DNA of 64,000 nt from Brachynemurus nebulosus. Its lineage: Eukaryota; Arthropoda; Insecta; Neuroptera; Myrmeleontidae. Position numbers and translations under genes: made by a program. The DNA lies in contig JAPWDM010000001.1 in NCBI GenBank assembly GCA_035578155.1, positions 1,364,001-1,428,000 of the forward strand. The letters run 5' to 3'. Under the pieces are notes generated by a model that saw only the letters and a list, made by a program, of their open reading frames with translations, did no database searches and was not told the origin of the DNA. Shown here one piece after another: positions 47,701 through 55,650 of this stretch. The first letter of the stretch is position 1. Each line of letters starts with the position of its first letter.

Positions 47701-50700
47701 GGGCGCCAAATAACCTTGCGCCGGCCCTGATTATAAAATAATACTTATTCCTTTTAATTGTGATCCGTTCATTAATTCAAAATTATTTTAAGAAAAAATG
47801 ACATTTGAAATATTGAAAGAAGTGAAAATTGTACCGAAAAATGGATATACAACCGTAGTAATGGTGTTATTGGAGTATCATAAATTTAAAAAAAAAAAGG
47901 AGTCGAAATTTCTATTAATACGGTCAATGTGTATCAAAAAATTTTACTATTACATAATTTTCAAAAATAACCCATGGCGTAATATAAAAAAATTCAATTA
48001 GGTATTGTTGCTTATTTTTTTTTCTATTTTTATAAATAGCTCGCTAATAGTTGTGTGGTTTTGTAAAAGTTTCTATTAATTATATAACGTTACAAAGATT
48101 GTGTTAAATGTCTATGTTGGACATTTGCGGAAGTATAAAATTATTATATATTATGATTTCCTATGAGCATTTACCGCTTTCTTAATTTACTATCATTCAT
48201 TGTAACAAGACGATTATTAAAATTGTATACGTGAAAGAAAAAAGAAAGTATAAAATAATAATGATGTACAGACAACAGCCAAAGTATATTTCAACAAGCA
48301 CGAGTTGACAGTGGTTCGCAGTAGAAAAATTCTGTTAAAAATAAAGGAAAACGAATATGATGATTCAGATAAATTCATCTTTGTCCAGTTGAACTAACTT
48401 CAAAAGTCGGATTCACGTATATCAAAAAAAAAAGTAAAAATGAAATACCCACAAAAACTGTTATTTCAAGTTTTTCACCAAACGAATTTGTAAAATAATA
48501 AATAAATAATAGAAACAATGAACGATGTTTGACTATTCACTTAATATATTTTTTCTGTGTAAAACTGACTTTTGTAAAATTTGATTGTCTCTAGTGTTAA
48601 TTTGTACTTGTTAAAGTATATCTACTTATAACTACGGAAAATCATTCATATAAACTTGTATGTTATAATAAACTGATTCTTTTTTTGCACATTCGTATAC
48701 TCTGTACCACTAAAATTTAGTAATCGTAGATTACAATTTAATATAAATTTTCGTTCTGTTAGTATTATCCTTTTTCTTTACATTAATGTATCTTTCTCTA
48801 AATTGTGTGCCGCGGAAATTAAGCATACTGTTACGAACCGCTGAGAATCGAAAAAATATATTTTTTGAATCTAGTCAATGGTGGACAAGGGGGAGGCAGC
48901 GACAGTCTACCCAGGCAATGCCAAACAGAGAGGCCCAGAGTTGTTGAATGTAACCTTAATACATACTTTTTTTGCCCGTCAACTTCTGGATAAACAATTT
49001 TTTTCCGTGTTGATTTAGAGTCCAATATTTCTCTTCTGTGGACCTGTGAAAGGACCCGACCTTCTGAAGGAATTAGTTCGCTACTAAATCTAGTAGCAAT
49101 AGATCTGAAGATAGTCATTAACACAAGTTTATGTCCGATTCATTTTTTGTTTTCCTAGGTTGTTTAGGTTCGAAAACGTCAAAGTTCAGTGAAAACCGCA
49201 AATGCCCAAAATGGATCCGCGCCTCCGAAGGAGTTAATTCGCAGATACTCATTAACAAAGTTTTTATCCGATCTTTTGTTTTTCTAGATCGTTTAAGCCC
49301 GAAAACGTCAAAATTTGGTGAAAATCGCAAATGCTCAAAACGGTTTGATTACTACAGTTTCTTTTGTTATAGCTATAGCTTTACTGTCATAGATGGAAAA
49401 GAAAAACTACCGATTATTTTAGGTTAGTTACAGTTCTAGTAGGATGTTTGAATGGTTCACAGTATAAAAGTTTATTTCCATTTAAATTAAGTCTTCAAGC
49501 AGAAAGTATATAAACCATAAATAAAAAAAAATGTATTTTGAGAAAGGTCAATTTCATTCGTTAAAGATTTCGAAGATTACATAATTATTATTGAATTTAC
49601 TTTAATAAAAATATTAATTTATAAAAAAAAATATTTCTCGAAGTGATTGACCTTTGATATAAAAAAATAAATGTTCATATAATCAATTGATATTTATTTG
49701 TTTGTAATAATTATATAATAGCTGTGTTTTCCTGTTGTATACACGTAAATACAATTTCACCTTTTTTATATTAAGCATACCTTGTACATCACTAGTTTCT
49801 TATGTAACAAGGTATAATATAAGAACATACACAGATACTATATGACGATAAATGTGATTACATATACACTAGCTATACACAATGTATGTAGTAATTACTT
49901 AAATACCTTACAGAGAGTGAATATATTAGTGAGTGTGCTGAAGTGATATTATGAATACTCGTTCAACGACTTTTACTTTCATTTGTATGCAAAAAATAAA
50001 AAAAAAACGGTGCACACATATGGAAGGTATGGTAAAGATATGTATGTATATAAATAATATGTAGCAAGGGAAGAAAGAGAAAATTATTCCGTGATATTCG
50101 GATAAGGAAATCTGACATTTAGATATTTATTTGACTGTAATGTTTAATTAAGATAGTTGGCGCACTAGAGAGCATCCTAAAGATTAATGAATGATTTTTG
50201 AATATGTTATTTTTAGTTATAATACAAAAATATCAAAATTTGAGTCAGTTTTAACCAGTGGCGGTCCGCTCCGGGCCCACACCAGATTTAGGGGGCTGAC
50301 AGGAGGTTCACATAGTTAGAGCAATTTACCCTTTTTGTAAGTTTAGGCGACGTTTGTCTTTGTTTTGCTCGTTAATCGCGTTTTGACAAAGTTTCTAAAA
50401 CGAGTTTTCTGTTTCTTTTTTTTGACAAAGTAGAATAAAGTAGTTTGAAGTTTATGTATTGTTTGTCCCTTGCATTTTTGGATAAAGTAGGAGTGAACTT
50501 GCGGGACCAGATTTTTCCACCCTGGGTCTCAGAAGGTGTTATTAGTCCGCTACTGATTCTGGCAGACAGTTTGCGAAATAAAAATAATCACAAGTTATTT
50601 TTTAAACAAGCAGCTACCGGGGGAATCCCCAAACCGTACCGAAAACCAACACTTAATAGTCCAACAAATACTGATGTGCAATATGTTAGTGATGAACAAA

Positions 50701-53700
50701 ATTAGTCTTGGTCTTGCTGTCTTGTCTTGGTCTTGCAAAAAATGCAAGACCAAGACAAGACTATATATACCAAGACCAAGACTATAAGTATGGCTGCAAG
50801 ACCAATACCAAGACTCAAGTGAGCAAACCAGGACAAAAGAAAAATGCAAGACTCTTGCTAAATTAGTTAAATAATTTGAAAGTATAATTAATACTGAAAC
50901 TTTTTAAAGCAATATTAAAAATTGTTTCTCTAAAAATTCGAAATTAATTAAATACTTGTAATTAAAAATGTGTCATGCTGTCATAAATCAGTAAAATGCT
51001 TTTAACTACCTTCATAATTTTTTGGTCGAATAGTAAGTTAAATATCGGCGTTTAATAAATTTTACCACGTTTAATAAAAATTCATGCGGGACTAACTGAA
51101 GCCCTGAAAATTTCATCGAAATTAGTCGAATAGTTCCGAAGTTGCGCGTTGGAAGGTTTTACGAATACTCAGGTGGACAGAGAGGTAGTCACAGAACAAA
51201 AAAATTTTTAGGAATCGTAAAGAGTGAAAATTCTGATTTTACAAGGAAAAAATTCGCTAATAAAAAAAATGCAAGAAATTGCAAGATTTCCTGGCAATAC
51301 CAAGACCAAGACCGAGACTCAAACTGCTCTAGCAAGATCAAAAACAAGATTCTTAATGCAAGAACAAGATCAAGACCAAGACTATCAAGTCTTGATTTTG
51401 GTCTTGCATTTGCTCATCACTAGCAATATTTTAGTAATTTAAAAAACTGAGAAATGTATCGAAACTTATGTTGGCAAGTTGGAAGTTTATTTTTTATTAT
51501 AATTTAAAAAAAAAAATAAGAAATAAAAAAATAAGAAAAATAAGAATTTTAATAAATAATTAAAATAAAAAAATAAAGGAAAGAAATGAAACTTCGGAAA
51601 CAAAAAATTTAATTTCTAACAATAACTGAAGACTGGACTTCAAAAACAGGCTAAGTGCTAAAAAAAAATTGAGTTTAACCCGAAAAGGGAATCTAAGTGC
51701 CATTGCCAATAATCTAGAAAGCATGCTAAAATTTTATTTTTTTGGCACTTAACCTGTTTCTAAAGTTCAGTCTTCAATTGATAGCAGACTTTTTTGGATT
51801 TAGTAGTTCCGTAATCCCTGACACGCTAACCATCTTAATAAATATTTCGGTAATGCTAATAATCATGGTGAGAGTACCGGGAATATTTTTTTTAGAGTTT
51901 TGGTCTTTTGATTTATAATTCGTATACCGCTTAAATTTTTGTGTTCAGCCAAAAGTTTTGATGTAAGATTTATTCTAGGATCACTTATAGTAATATACAA
52001 AGGGAAGCATTATGGCTATAATATGTGTAGAGTACATACCCTAGATATATTTAATGATAATCGCTAACCCTAATGTTGCAATTAAACATACTCAATTAAA
52101 CATAAAATGACGTTGTTAAAACAGCTCGTAATTAATTAAATCATTGGAAACTAGGTATAATATTAAATTTACTGTGCACGTTATTCTGTTATAAACATTA
52201 ATTTTAAAAAATTGTACAGATATAACAGATCTGTAGATCACTGACCCAAACGAAAGATGATCTTGAATAATGACAATCCGTATTATTGGTTTTGTTGATG
52301 TCACAAAGGTCAGTATGAAGTTAGCATCTCACTTTTTAGCACCGTTTTAACGAGTGTTCCGTTCGCACTCACAATAGTTCTACAATTCCTGACAGGTTAT
52401 ATTAATAGTTCCGTCTAATTAGTTAACAAAATGGCAGGTTAAAAATATGAGGTGGTAGCTTCTCGCAACACCGCAACTTCTTGAAAAAGACATTTTAAAT
52501 ATCTTATAGTTTCAGAATAGTTCTACACTTTCTGGTAGGTGCATTTCAGCAATAGTTTTTGTTTCTAATTATTCTTAAACAGTTTTCAAAACTTACCGCT
52601 AGCATTGCACTACATAAAAATAAAATATCAATTTGCCGGTAGTTTTAGTGATTTTTTTGGTATAAGCCGTGTTCCGATATATACTGGCAGTAGAGCTTAT
52701 ATACCTGTATTCCGGTACTACTGAAAAACCGGAATACCGGAAATTTTTAAACGTTTTGTAAAACCGGTATTAAAATTTCAAATACCGTTTTCAAATATTC
52801 GGTTTCGATATTAACAAAATCAAATACTTTATATATTACATATTTTGAATATTTTTTTACGTTAGATTTACAACATAAATTTTATTACAATGTCTTTAGT
52901 TTTGCTTAATGTTTTCCGTATGTGCAGATGACCAGATATCTTATACTTATTCATATTTTTTCATAATTCTGGAATATTTTTAAGTATTTTTCTATAAGAA
53001 AAAATACAAAATTATGTATTTATATTTTTAAAATCCAAAGATGTTGTAGTTTGTTATTATTACTGTTACTAATTAATTTTATTAAATGATTTTTAATGTT
53101 TTTTCCTTTTTTCTATACTATCTTCATTCAATACCGAAATACCGGAATTCCGGTATCTTAAATGCTAATACCGAATAAATACCGGTATTATAAAAAGACA
53201 CCGGTATTCCAAGCCCTAACTGGCAGTACTGGAAGCACGGTAGATTATGACGTCACGCCAGTACACTGGCAAGAGCGTTCCATTTTAAATTGCCATATTT
53301 CAGTGTACTGTCAATCATGAATAACGGAACAAATCTACAGTACACTGGTTACTCCAGCACTGTGACAGAGCACTGGCAACACATTACGAAACGGATGACA
53401 CTACTGGTGCAGTACTTACAGTGTATATCAGAACACGCCTATATACCTATTACTAGACGAGCAATAAAAAAAAGACAATCTACTACATGGCATTACTAAT
53501 TTTTGCACGGGACCCTTACCAATGTCCTTGGGACTATGGCCCCTGTTGCCCCCTCCTTTCGTTGGGTCTGTCTTCAGTGCTAGATTTACACTAGGGGCAC
53601 ATGGAGCCAGTGTTCAGGGCACAATTTCAGAACATAAATTCAGAACACAATGTAGCAACTTGGAATATTCTTTTTGCTCATTTTTTTTTTTTTTTTTGAG

Positions 53701-55645
53701 AAAAGTTGATGTGAGTTTTTTTTAGGGACGGCATTTTTTCCGGGGTCCAGGGCGGCACTTAGTGTAAATCCAGCCTTGCCTGTCCTACAACACGCACTCG
53801 TATCAGTGCTTGTCTGATCTGTTTTGTTGGACCACAAATTTTAGATAGTCCGTAAGTTTATTTTTTTATCGGCATTTTTTAGAATAATAATAATTAAAGT
53901 AAGATATTTGTTATATCAGTTACTTTTTTTTCTTTTGAATTTATTAACCCACAAAATAATAAATTGAAAAATAAAGGTAAGGACTGTTAGTAAGATGAAT
54001 AGAATATTTATCAGAATCACAACAGCAGCGGTTCGTTTAGTAATACAGGTGCGAGAAAAAAAGAAATATATTTATTAGTCTTTTTAACAAAGGAAAAACA
54101 TATTCCTTTTTAAGTAATAGTATATCACTCGTATACAGAATGATTAATGTAATATGTATGTATATAATATTTTATAGCAACATTTAACACGGAATAATAA
54201 ACAGAAAAAATATAAGTAAAAGAACAGTTTTAGTCTTTATCTGATTAACTGAGTATTAATTATTTTATATTAAAATATATTACAAACATAGGGGAGGGGG
54301 GGGCAAAACGGGGTATTTAAGGACTGAAATATGCTGAATCTTATTATTTTCAGTCGTAATTAAAGTAAAATAATCAAATTTCGAGCTGCCGCTGCCATAA
54401 GAATAACAATTTTTTTTTTGCGGGCAAAATGGGGTACCCCTTAATAATTAAGATTATAAATATATTCATAAGAAAACGAAGCTACTAAATAATAATATTT
54501 TTTTAGGAGTAATTTACGTAAAACGAATCATCATTTATATTAGCAGTGGATGCAGAGGCGAAAAATAATTATTTTCTTAATAATTCTTACTACATCTGCT
54601 GAATTGTTCTTCATTATCGAATAAAATGTTTTTATCAAATGAAAAACTATATGGTTTTCAATATTATCAAATTTGAAAATATAAAAATTTTTACCAAATT
54701 TTTGAGGTACCCCATTTTGCCCCCCCCCTCCACCCCGTTTTGCCCCCTCCCCTATATATATTATTTATATTGTGTGTGTATGCGTTCAATTCGCAAGTCA
54801 ATATTAACATCCTGTATATCTGCCATTGTCATTTAGAAAAAGATATATAATTTTATTTTTATCTGTTCAATGTATATTTCTAAACGAACCGACGCTTTAA
54901 TGATTAAATAAAGATAAAAATAGTATATTTGTGATTATTTTGATGAACATGTGCTTAGGTAATTTCCCTTTGATTTTCAATAATTTTTATCAAATGCATT
55001 TGTATGTATATCGGATAATTTTTGTGGTGTAACTGGTAAAGCAGCTGTCACACAGTTCTTGATTGAAAACTTGTGAAAAGTCAGTTAAAATTAATATGAA
55101 TATTTAATGTACTTTTTTATCTTTACTTATTGGTAAAATGAAGGGAATAAGTTACATTTTAGTACAAGTCTTTTATATTCATTTATCGCATCGAAATTTT
55201 GGAATTTAAAACAATTTGGATAATGTAGTTGTAAAACTTATTAAGCGACAAAAATTTAAAACTGAGACCAACGAGTTGAAATAAACTAATATGCTTGTCA
55301 TGATCTAGGAAGCAGCTTTTTTCAGTTACTCATTCACGATCCTAAATATATTTGACTTAACAAGTTTTACAGACGGAAGTTTTATTTAATACTTAAAAAA
55401 ATGTGCGAATTTTTTAGAAAAAACTACTAGGTATTGTGTTCATTTCCAATAATTTCATGCGATAAATTTTCTATTGCAGTAAGAAATATATCAGAATTAG
55501 CAATAAATTAAAATAAAAAAATAAAAAATCAGAATTAAAACTTACCGTCGCTACTACATCGGGAATCTACTTTTCTTCGCTTCAATTTCAGATCCTGGAA
55601 AAGGCTCATTTTGTCGAGCTCACACGGTGTGCGCGTAACGGTCAT
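35681..55645 (-). CDS. Hr4: Nuclear hormone receptor Hr4 (GRF/DHR4, NR6 group)
   Basis: Six coding exons read on the minus strand: 55645-55546, 43366-41366, 39742-39117, 36810-36618, 36553-36393 and 35761-35681. Every junction is GT-AG and phase-compatible, giving 3162 nt or 1053 residues. In order: conserved N-terminus with basic KLKRRK (about 20-25); long S/P/Q-rich region; C4 zinc fingers with C632, C635, C649, C652 and C668, C674, C684, C687 and P-box CEGCKG; hinge [15 protein letters not shown]; ligand-binding domain over exons 3-6, ending AIQR. In Drosophila this orphan receptor represses ecdysone-induced genes, supports the prepupal switch to Ftz-f1, and in the prothoracic gland is regulated by PTTH signalling. 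The first exon opens with five bases before ATG after an acceptor, so at least one upstream exon is missing. Confidence 0.96.
35898..36363. mobile_element. TIR element filling Hr4 intron 5
   Basis: The ends GGAGGCGTCCATAAACTACG and, read inward from the right, GGAAGCATCCATAAACTATG form diverged inverted repeats. TAA occurs near both borders (35891-35893 and 36364-36366) but not at equal distance, so the duplication is uncertain. It makes up about 470 of the 631 bp of this intron. An internal TACGTAGCC/GGCTACGTA repeat is visible near the left end. Confidence 0.7.
36393..36553 (-). CDS. Hr4: Hr4 exon: ligand-binding domain helices 9-10 region
   Basis: 161 nt, residues 974-1027. A low-complexity [15 protein letters not shown] loop is followed by [19 protein letters not shown] and [11 protein letters not shown]. 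The Gly/Ser/Asn insert probably forms a surface loop. Assignment to helices 9-10 is inferred from order. Confidence 0.93.
36618..36810 (-). CDS. Hr4: Hr4 exon: central ligand-binding domain
   Basis: 193 nt, residues 910-973. It encodes [35 protein letters not shown] and [13 protein letters not shown], characteristic of the Hr4/NR6 ligand-binding fold. The acceptor AACAACAG is followed by GTGAG, and the donor is GTACTT. Confidence 0.94.
37194..37749 (+). mobile_element. Pogo/Tigger-like non-autonomous element
   Basis: The ends TAGTGTAAACTCTATATAAC and, read inward from the right, CAATGTAAACTCCATATAAC are inverted repeats, with TA on both sides (37192-37193 and 37750-37751). This terminal sequence type and a TA target site fit pogo/Tigger elements. 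Repeated TATAACG motifs lie inside both ends. Its interior keeps the beginning of a transposase-like frame at 37566. Confidence 0.85.
37566..37643 (+). pseudogene. Transposase N-terminal remnant (Tigger-like)
   Basis: A 25-codon frame starts [14 protein letters not shown] and stops at TAA 37641-37643. MASKRK...L-IDEKV matches the well-known start of Tigger/CENP-B-like transposases, after which an internal deletion removes the helix-turn-helix and DDE regions. It cannot encode an active enzyme. Confidence 0.7.
37759..37923. mobile_element. 165-bp palindromic PIF/Harbinger-like MITE
   Basis: The ends GGTCCGTCCACACGG and CGTGTGGACGGACC are inverted repeats, and almost the whole element is a palindrome through CTTTACCACCGACTTA and CAAACCAGGTTTG. 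TAA borders both sides (37756-37758 and 37924-37926). It lies 9 bp from the end of the pogo-like element. Both interrupt the same 295-bp tandem unit. Confidence 0.85.
39117..39742 (-). CDS. Hr4: Hr4 exon: hinge and start of the ligand-binding domain
   Basis: 626 nt, residues 701-909. The first residues [16 protein letters not shown] directly continue the DNA-binding domain. A basic, Q-rich hinge ([14 protein letters not shown]) follows, then helices of the ligand-binding domain including [18 protein letters not shown], the usual helix 3-5 region. It ends FSQE before GTATG. Confidence 0.95.
39797..40011. repeat. 37-bp perfect inverted repeat with ribozyme-like loop
   Basis: TTAATTTAAATAAGAATACG... 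(39797-39833) and its exact reverse complement (39975-40011) bracket 141 bp in Hr4 intron 2. On the minus strand the loop contains CTGAAGA, a GACC/GGTC stem and GAAAC then ATGTC (39878-39910). The order CUGANGA-stem-GAAA-NUH is that of a hammerhead ribozyme core, as found in Penelope-like retroelements. The match is partial and no reverse transcriptase is present. Confidence 0.6.
40206..40315. repeat. Small inverted repeat, ~20-bp arms
   Basis: TACAAAAAAGATTCAGTTAC at about 40207 and ATAACTGAATCTTTTTTGTA near 40296-40315 pair over about 19 bp. It may be a short MITE; target duplication not resolved. Confidence 0.55.
40687..40945. mobile_element. 259-bp hAT-like MITE with GGGCGCCC ends
   Basis: The ends CATGGGCGCCCATA and TATGGGCGCCCATG are exact inverted repeats. 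The exact 8-bp duplication TTTTATTT flanks them (40679-40686 and 40946-40953). Sub-terminal runs of G and C (GGGGGGGCCATGGCCCCCCC) make it the most GC-rich patch of Hr4 intron 2. The frame 40841-41047 crosses the border and is not a gene. Confidence 0.92.
41366..43366 (-). CDS. Hr4: Hr4 large exon: S/P/Q-rich region and DNA-binding domain
   Basis: 2001 nt encoding residues 34-700 and parts of the flanking codons. It begins [20 protein letters not shown] and ends MVLQ. Many SP motifs occur in QSP or SPIQ contexts (for example [22 protein letters not shown]), which are candidate proline-directed kinase sites. The whole two-finger DNA-binding domain lies at the 3' end of this exon, uninterrupted by an intron. 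Long antisense frames (for example 41723-42058 plus) are composition shadows. Confidence 0.96.
43367..44781. other. Hr4 intron 1, proximal part
   Basis: AT-rich with homopolymer runs near 43645, 43857 and 44535. No exon, RNA gene or bounded element recognised. Confidence 0.5.
44782..45438. mobile_element. hAT-like element, split by another
   Basis: The ends CAGAACCAGCTTAGCGCC and, read inward from the right, CAGGGCCGGATTAACCCTG are diverged inverted repeats. The exact 8-bp duplication TATGCAAT lies at 44774-44781 and 45439-45446. Its interior (AGTTATTTTTTAAGAGAAAG, AGGTAGGGGCGATATTTTTC) is shared with the element at 8506-8865. The element at 44991-45416 is inserted near its right end. Confidence 0.88.
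44991..45416. mobile_element. TCTTGG-rich hAT-like element, copy 1 (426 bp)
   Basis: TTAGTGATGAGCAAATGC on the left and TTTTGCTCATCACT on the right are inverted ends of the YARNG type (TAGTG). ACTCAGGG is duplicated at 44983-44990 and 45417-45424. Both ends are packed with GGTCTTG/CAAGACC hexamer-like repeats in both orientations, giving low-complexity frames (45105-45428 plus, 44873-45172 minus) that are not genes. Confidence 0.9.
45625..45927. mobile_element. 303-bp hAT-like MITE with CAGAGGCGT ends
   Basis: CAGAGGCGTGATTATACA on the left and, read inward from the right, CAGAGGCGTAACTACAATAG are inverted ends. The exact 8-bp duplication TCTGTAGT lies at 45617-45624 and 45928-45935. CAGAGGCGTA ends are a familiar hAT type. 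The frame 45672-46001 crosses the right border and is not a gene. Confidence 0.92.
46906..47729. mobile_element. 824-bp hAT-like element with internal tandem repeats
   Basis: CAGGGTCGACGCGACTAT on the left and, read inward from the right, CAGGGCCGGCGCAAGGTTAT are inverted ends. The exact 8-bp duplication ATTATAAA lies at 46898-46905 and 47730-47737. Inside, a unit of about 130 bp is repeated three times, marked by AAAAGTGTCG and CGACATTTCA at about 47165-47225, 47333-47360 and 47465-47525. No transposase frame. Confidence 0.92.
47738..49068. other. Hr4 intron 1, spacer
   Basis: AT-rich; no exon or bounded element recognised. Confidence 0.45.
49069..49345. repeat. Two-copy tandem repeat (~135-bp unit)
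   Basis: CCTTCTGAAGGAATTAGTTC near 49069 and CCTCCGAAGGAGTTAATTC near 49217 start two parallel units. Each continues with CATTAACA, TTTTGTTTTTCTAG-like, CGAAAACGTCAAA and GTGAAAACCGCAAATGC-like blocks. Open frames on both strands follow the repeat and lack a domain. Confidence 0.7.
50256..50555. mobile_element. 300-bp hAT-like MITE with CAGTGGCGG ends
   Basis: CAGTGGCGGTCCGCTCC on the left and, read inward from the right, CAGTAGCGGACTAATA are inverted ends of a common hAT type. The flanking octamers GTTTTAAC and ATTCTGGC match at only about half their positions, so the duplication is decayed or the element has moved as part of a larger block. Confidence 0.65.
50686..51422. mobile_element. 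TCTTGG-rich hAT-like element, copy 2 (737 bp)
   Basis: TTAGTGATGAACAAAATTAG on the left and GCATTTGCTCATCACTA on the right match copy 1 in inverse order. GCAATATG (50678-50685) and GCAATATT (51423-51430) form an 8-bp duplication with one mismatch. Unlike copy 1 it holds about 330 bp of extra central sequence, including CATCGAAATTAGTCGAATAG followed by TTCCGAAG, a phrase reminiscent of insect retroelement ends. It may be the longer parental form or carry an insertion. Confidence 0.85.
51431..52660. other. Hr4 intron 1, spacer
   Basis: AT-rich. GGCTAAGTGC near 51648 and GGCACTTAACC near 51742 flank a possible weak inverted repeat (ACTGAAGACTGGACTTC ... AAAGTTCAGTCTTC, about 51625-51777). No exon recognised. 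Confidence 0.45.
52666..53439. mobile_element. TIR element hosting a hAT insertion
   Basis: GCCGTGTTCCGATATATACT on the left and, read inward from the right, GGCGTGTTCTGATATACACT are inverted repeats, continuing with a TACTG...CAC-like block. The left end is separated from the rest of its sequence by the element at 52691-53218. CAGTGTACTG/CAGTACACTGG-type motifs recur through the right part. The target duplication is not certain. Confidence 0.75.
52691..53218. mobile_element. 528-bp hAT-like element rich in ATACCGG
   Basis: TAGAGCTTATATACC on the left and, read inward from the right, TAGGGCTTGGAATACCGG are inverted ends of the hAT YARNG type. The exact 8-bp duplication ACTGGCAG lies at 52683-52690 and 53219-53226. 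Many CCGGTAT/ATACCGG motifs sit near both ends. It is inserted in the element at 52666-53439. Confidence 0.92.
53575..53778. mobile_element. 204-bp hAT-like MITE
   Basis: CAGTGCTAGATTTACACTAG on the left and, read inward from the right, CAAGGCTGGATTTACACTAA are inverted ends. The octamers TCTGTCTT (53567-53574) and CCTGTCCT (53779-53786) match at six of eight positions, consistent with an aged duplication. Confidence 0.78.
54291..54752. mobile_element. 462-bp mariner/pogo-like MITE with poly-G ends
   Basis: GGGGAGGGGGGGGCAAAACG on the left and CCCCGTTTTGCCCCCTCCCC on the right are inverted ends, flanked by TA on both sides (54289-54290 and 54753-54754). A second, internal pair (GGGCAAAATGGGGTACC near 54423 and GGTACCCCATTTTGCCC near 54706) doubles the inverted structure. 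No transposase frame. Confidence 0.82.
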
Positions 55646-55650
55646 AATTC
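55546..55650 (-). CDS. Hr4: Hr4 first coding exon
   Basis: The acceptor TTTTACAG precedes GAATT and the start ATG at 55645-55643; the donor GTAAG begins at 55545. It encodes residues 1-33 plus one base, including [16 protein letters not shown], which is strongly conserved in insect Hr4 proteins. The second ATG (residue 13) could also initiate. The exon lies 12.2 kb from the next one and is the only coding sequence seen in that interval. Confidence 0.93.

Noticed and set aside
49131..49427. 98-residue plus frame and opposite minus frame 49118-49330 with internal repeats
   Set aside because: Both strands stay open across a two-copy tandem repeat, so the frames follow the DNA repeat rather than a gene.
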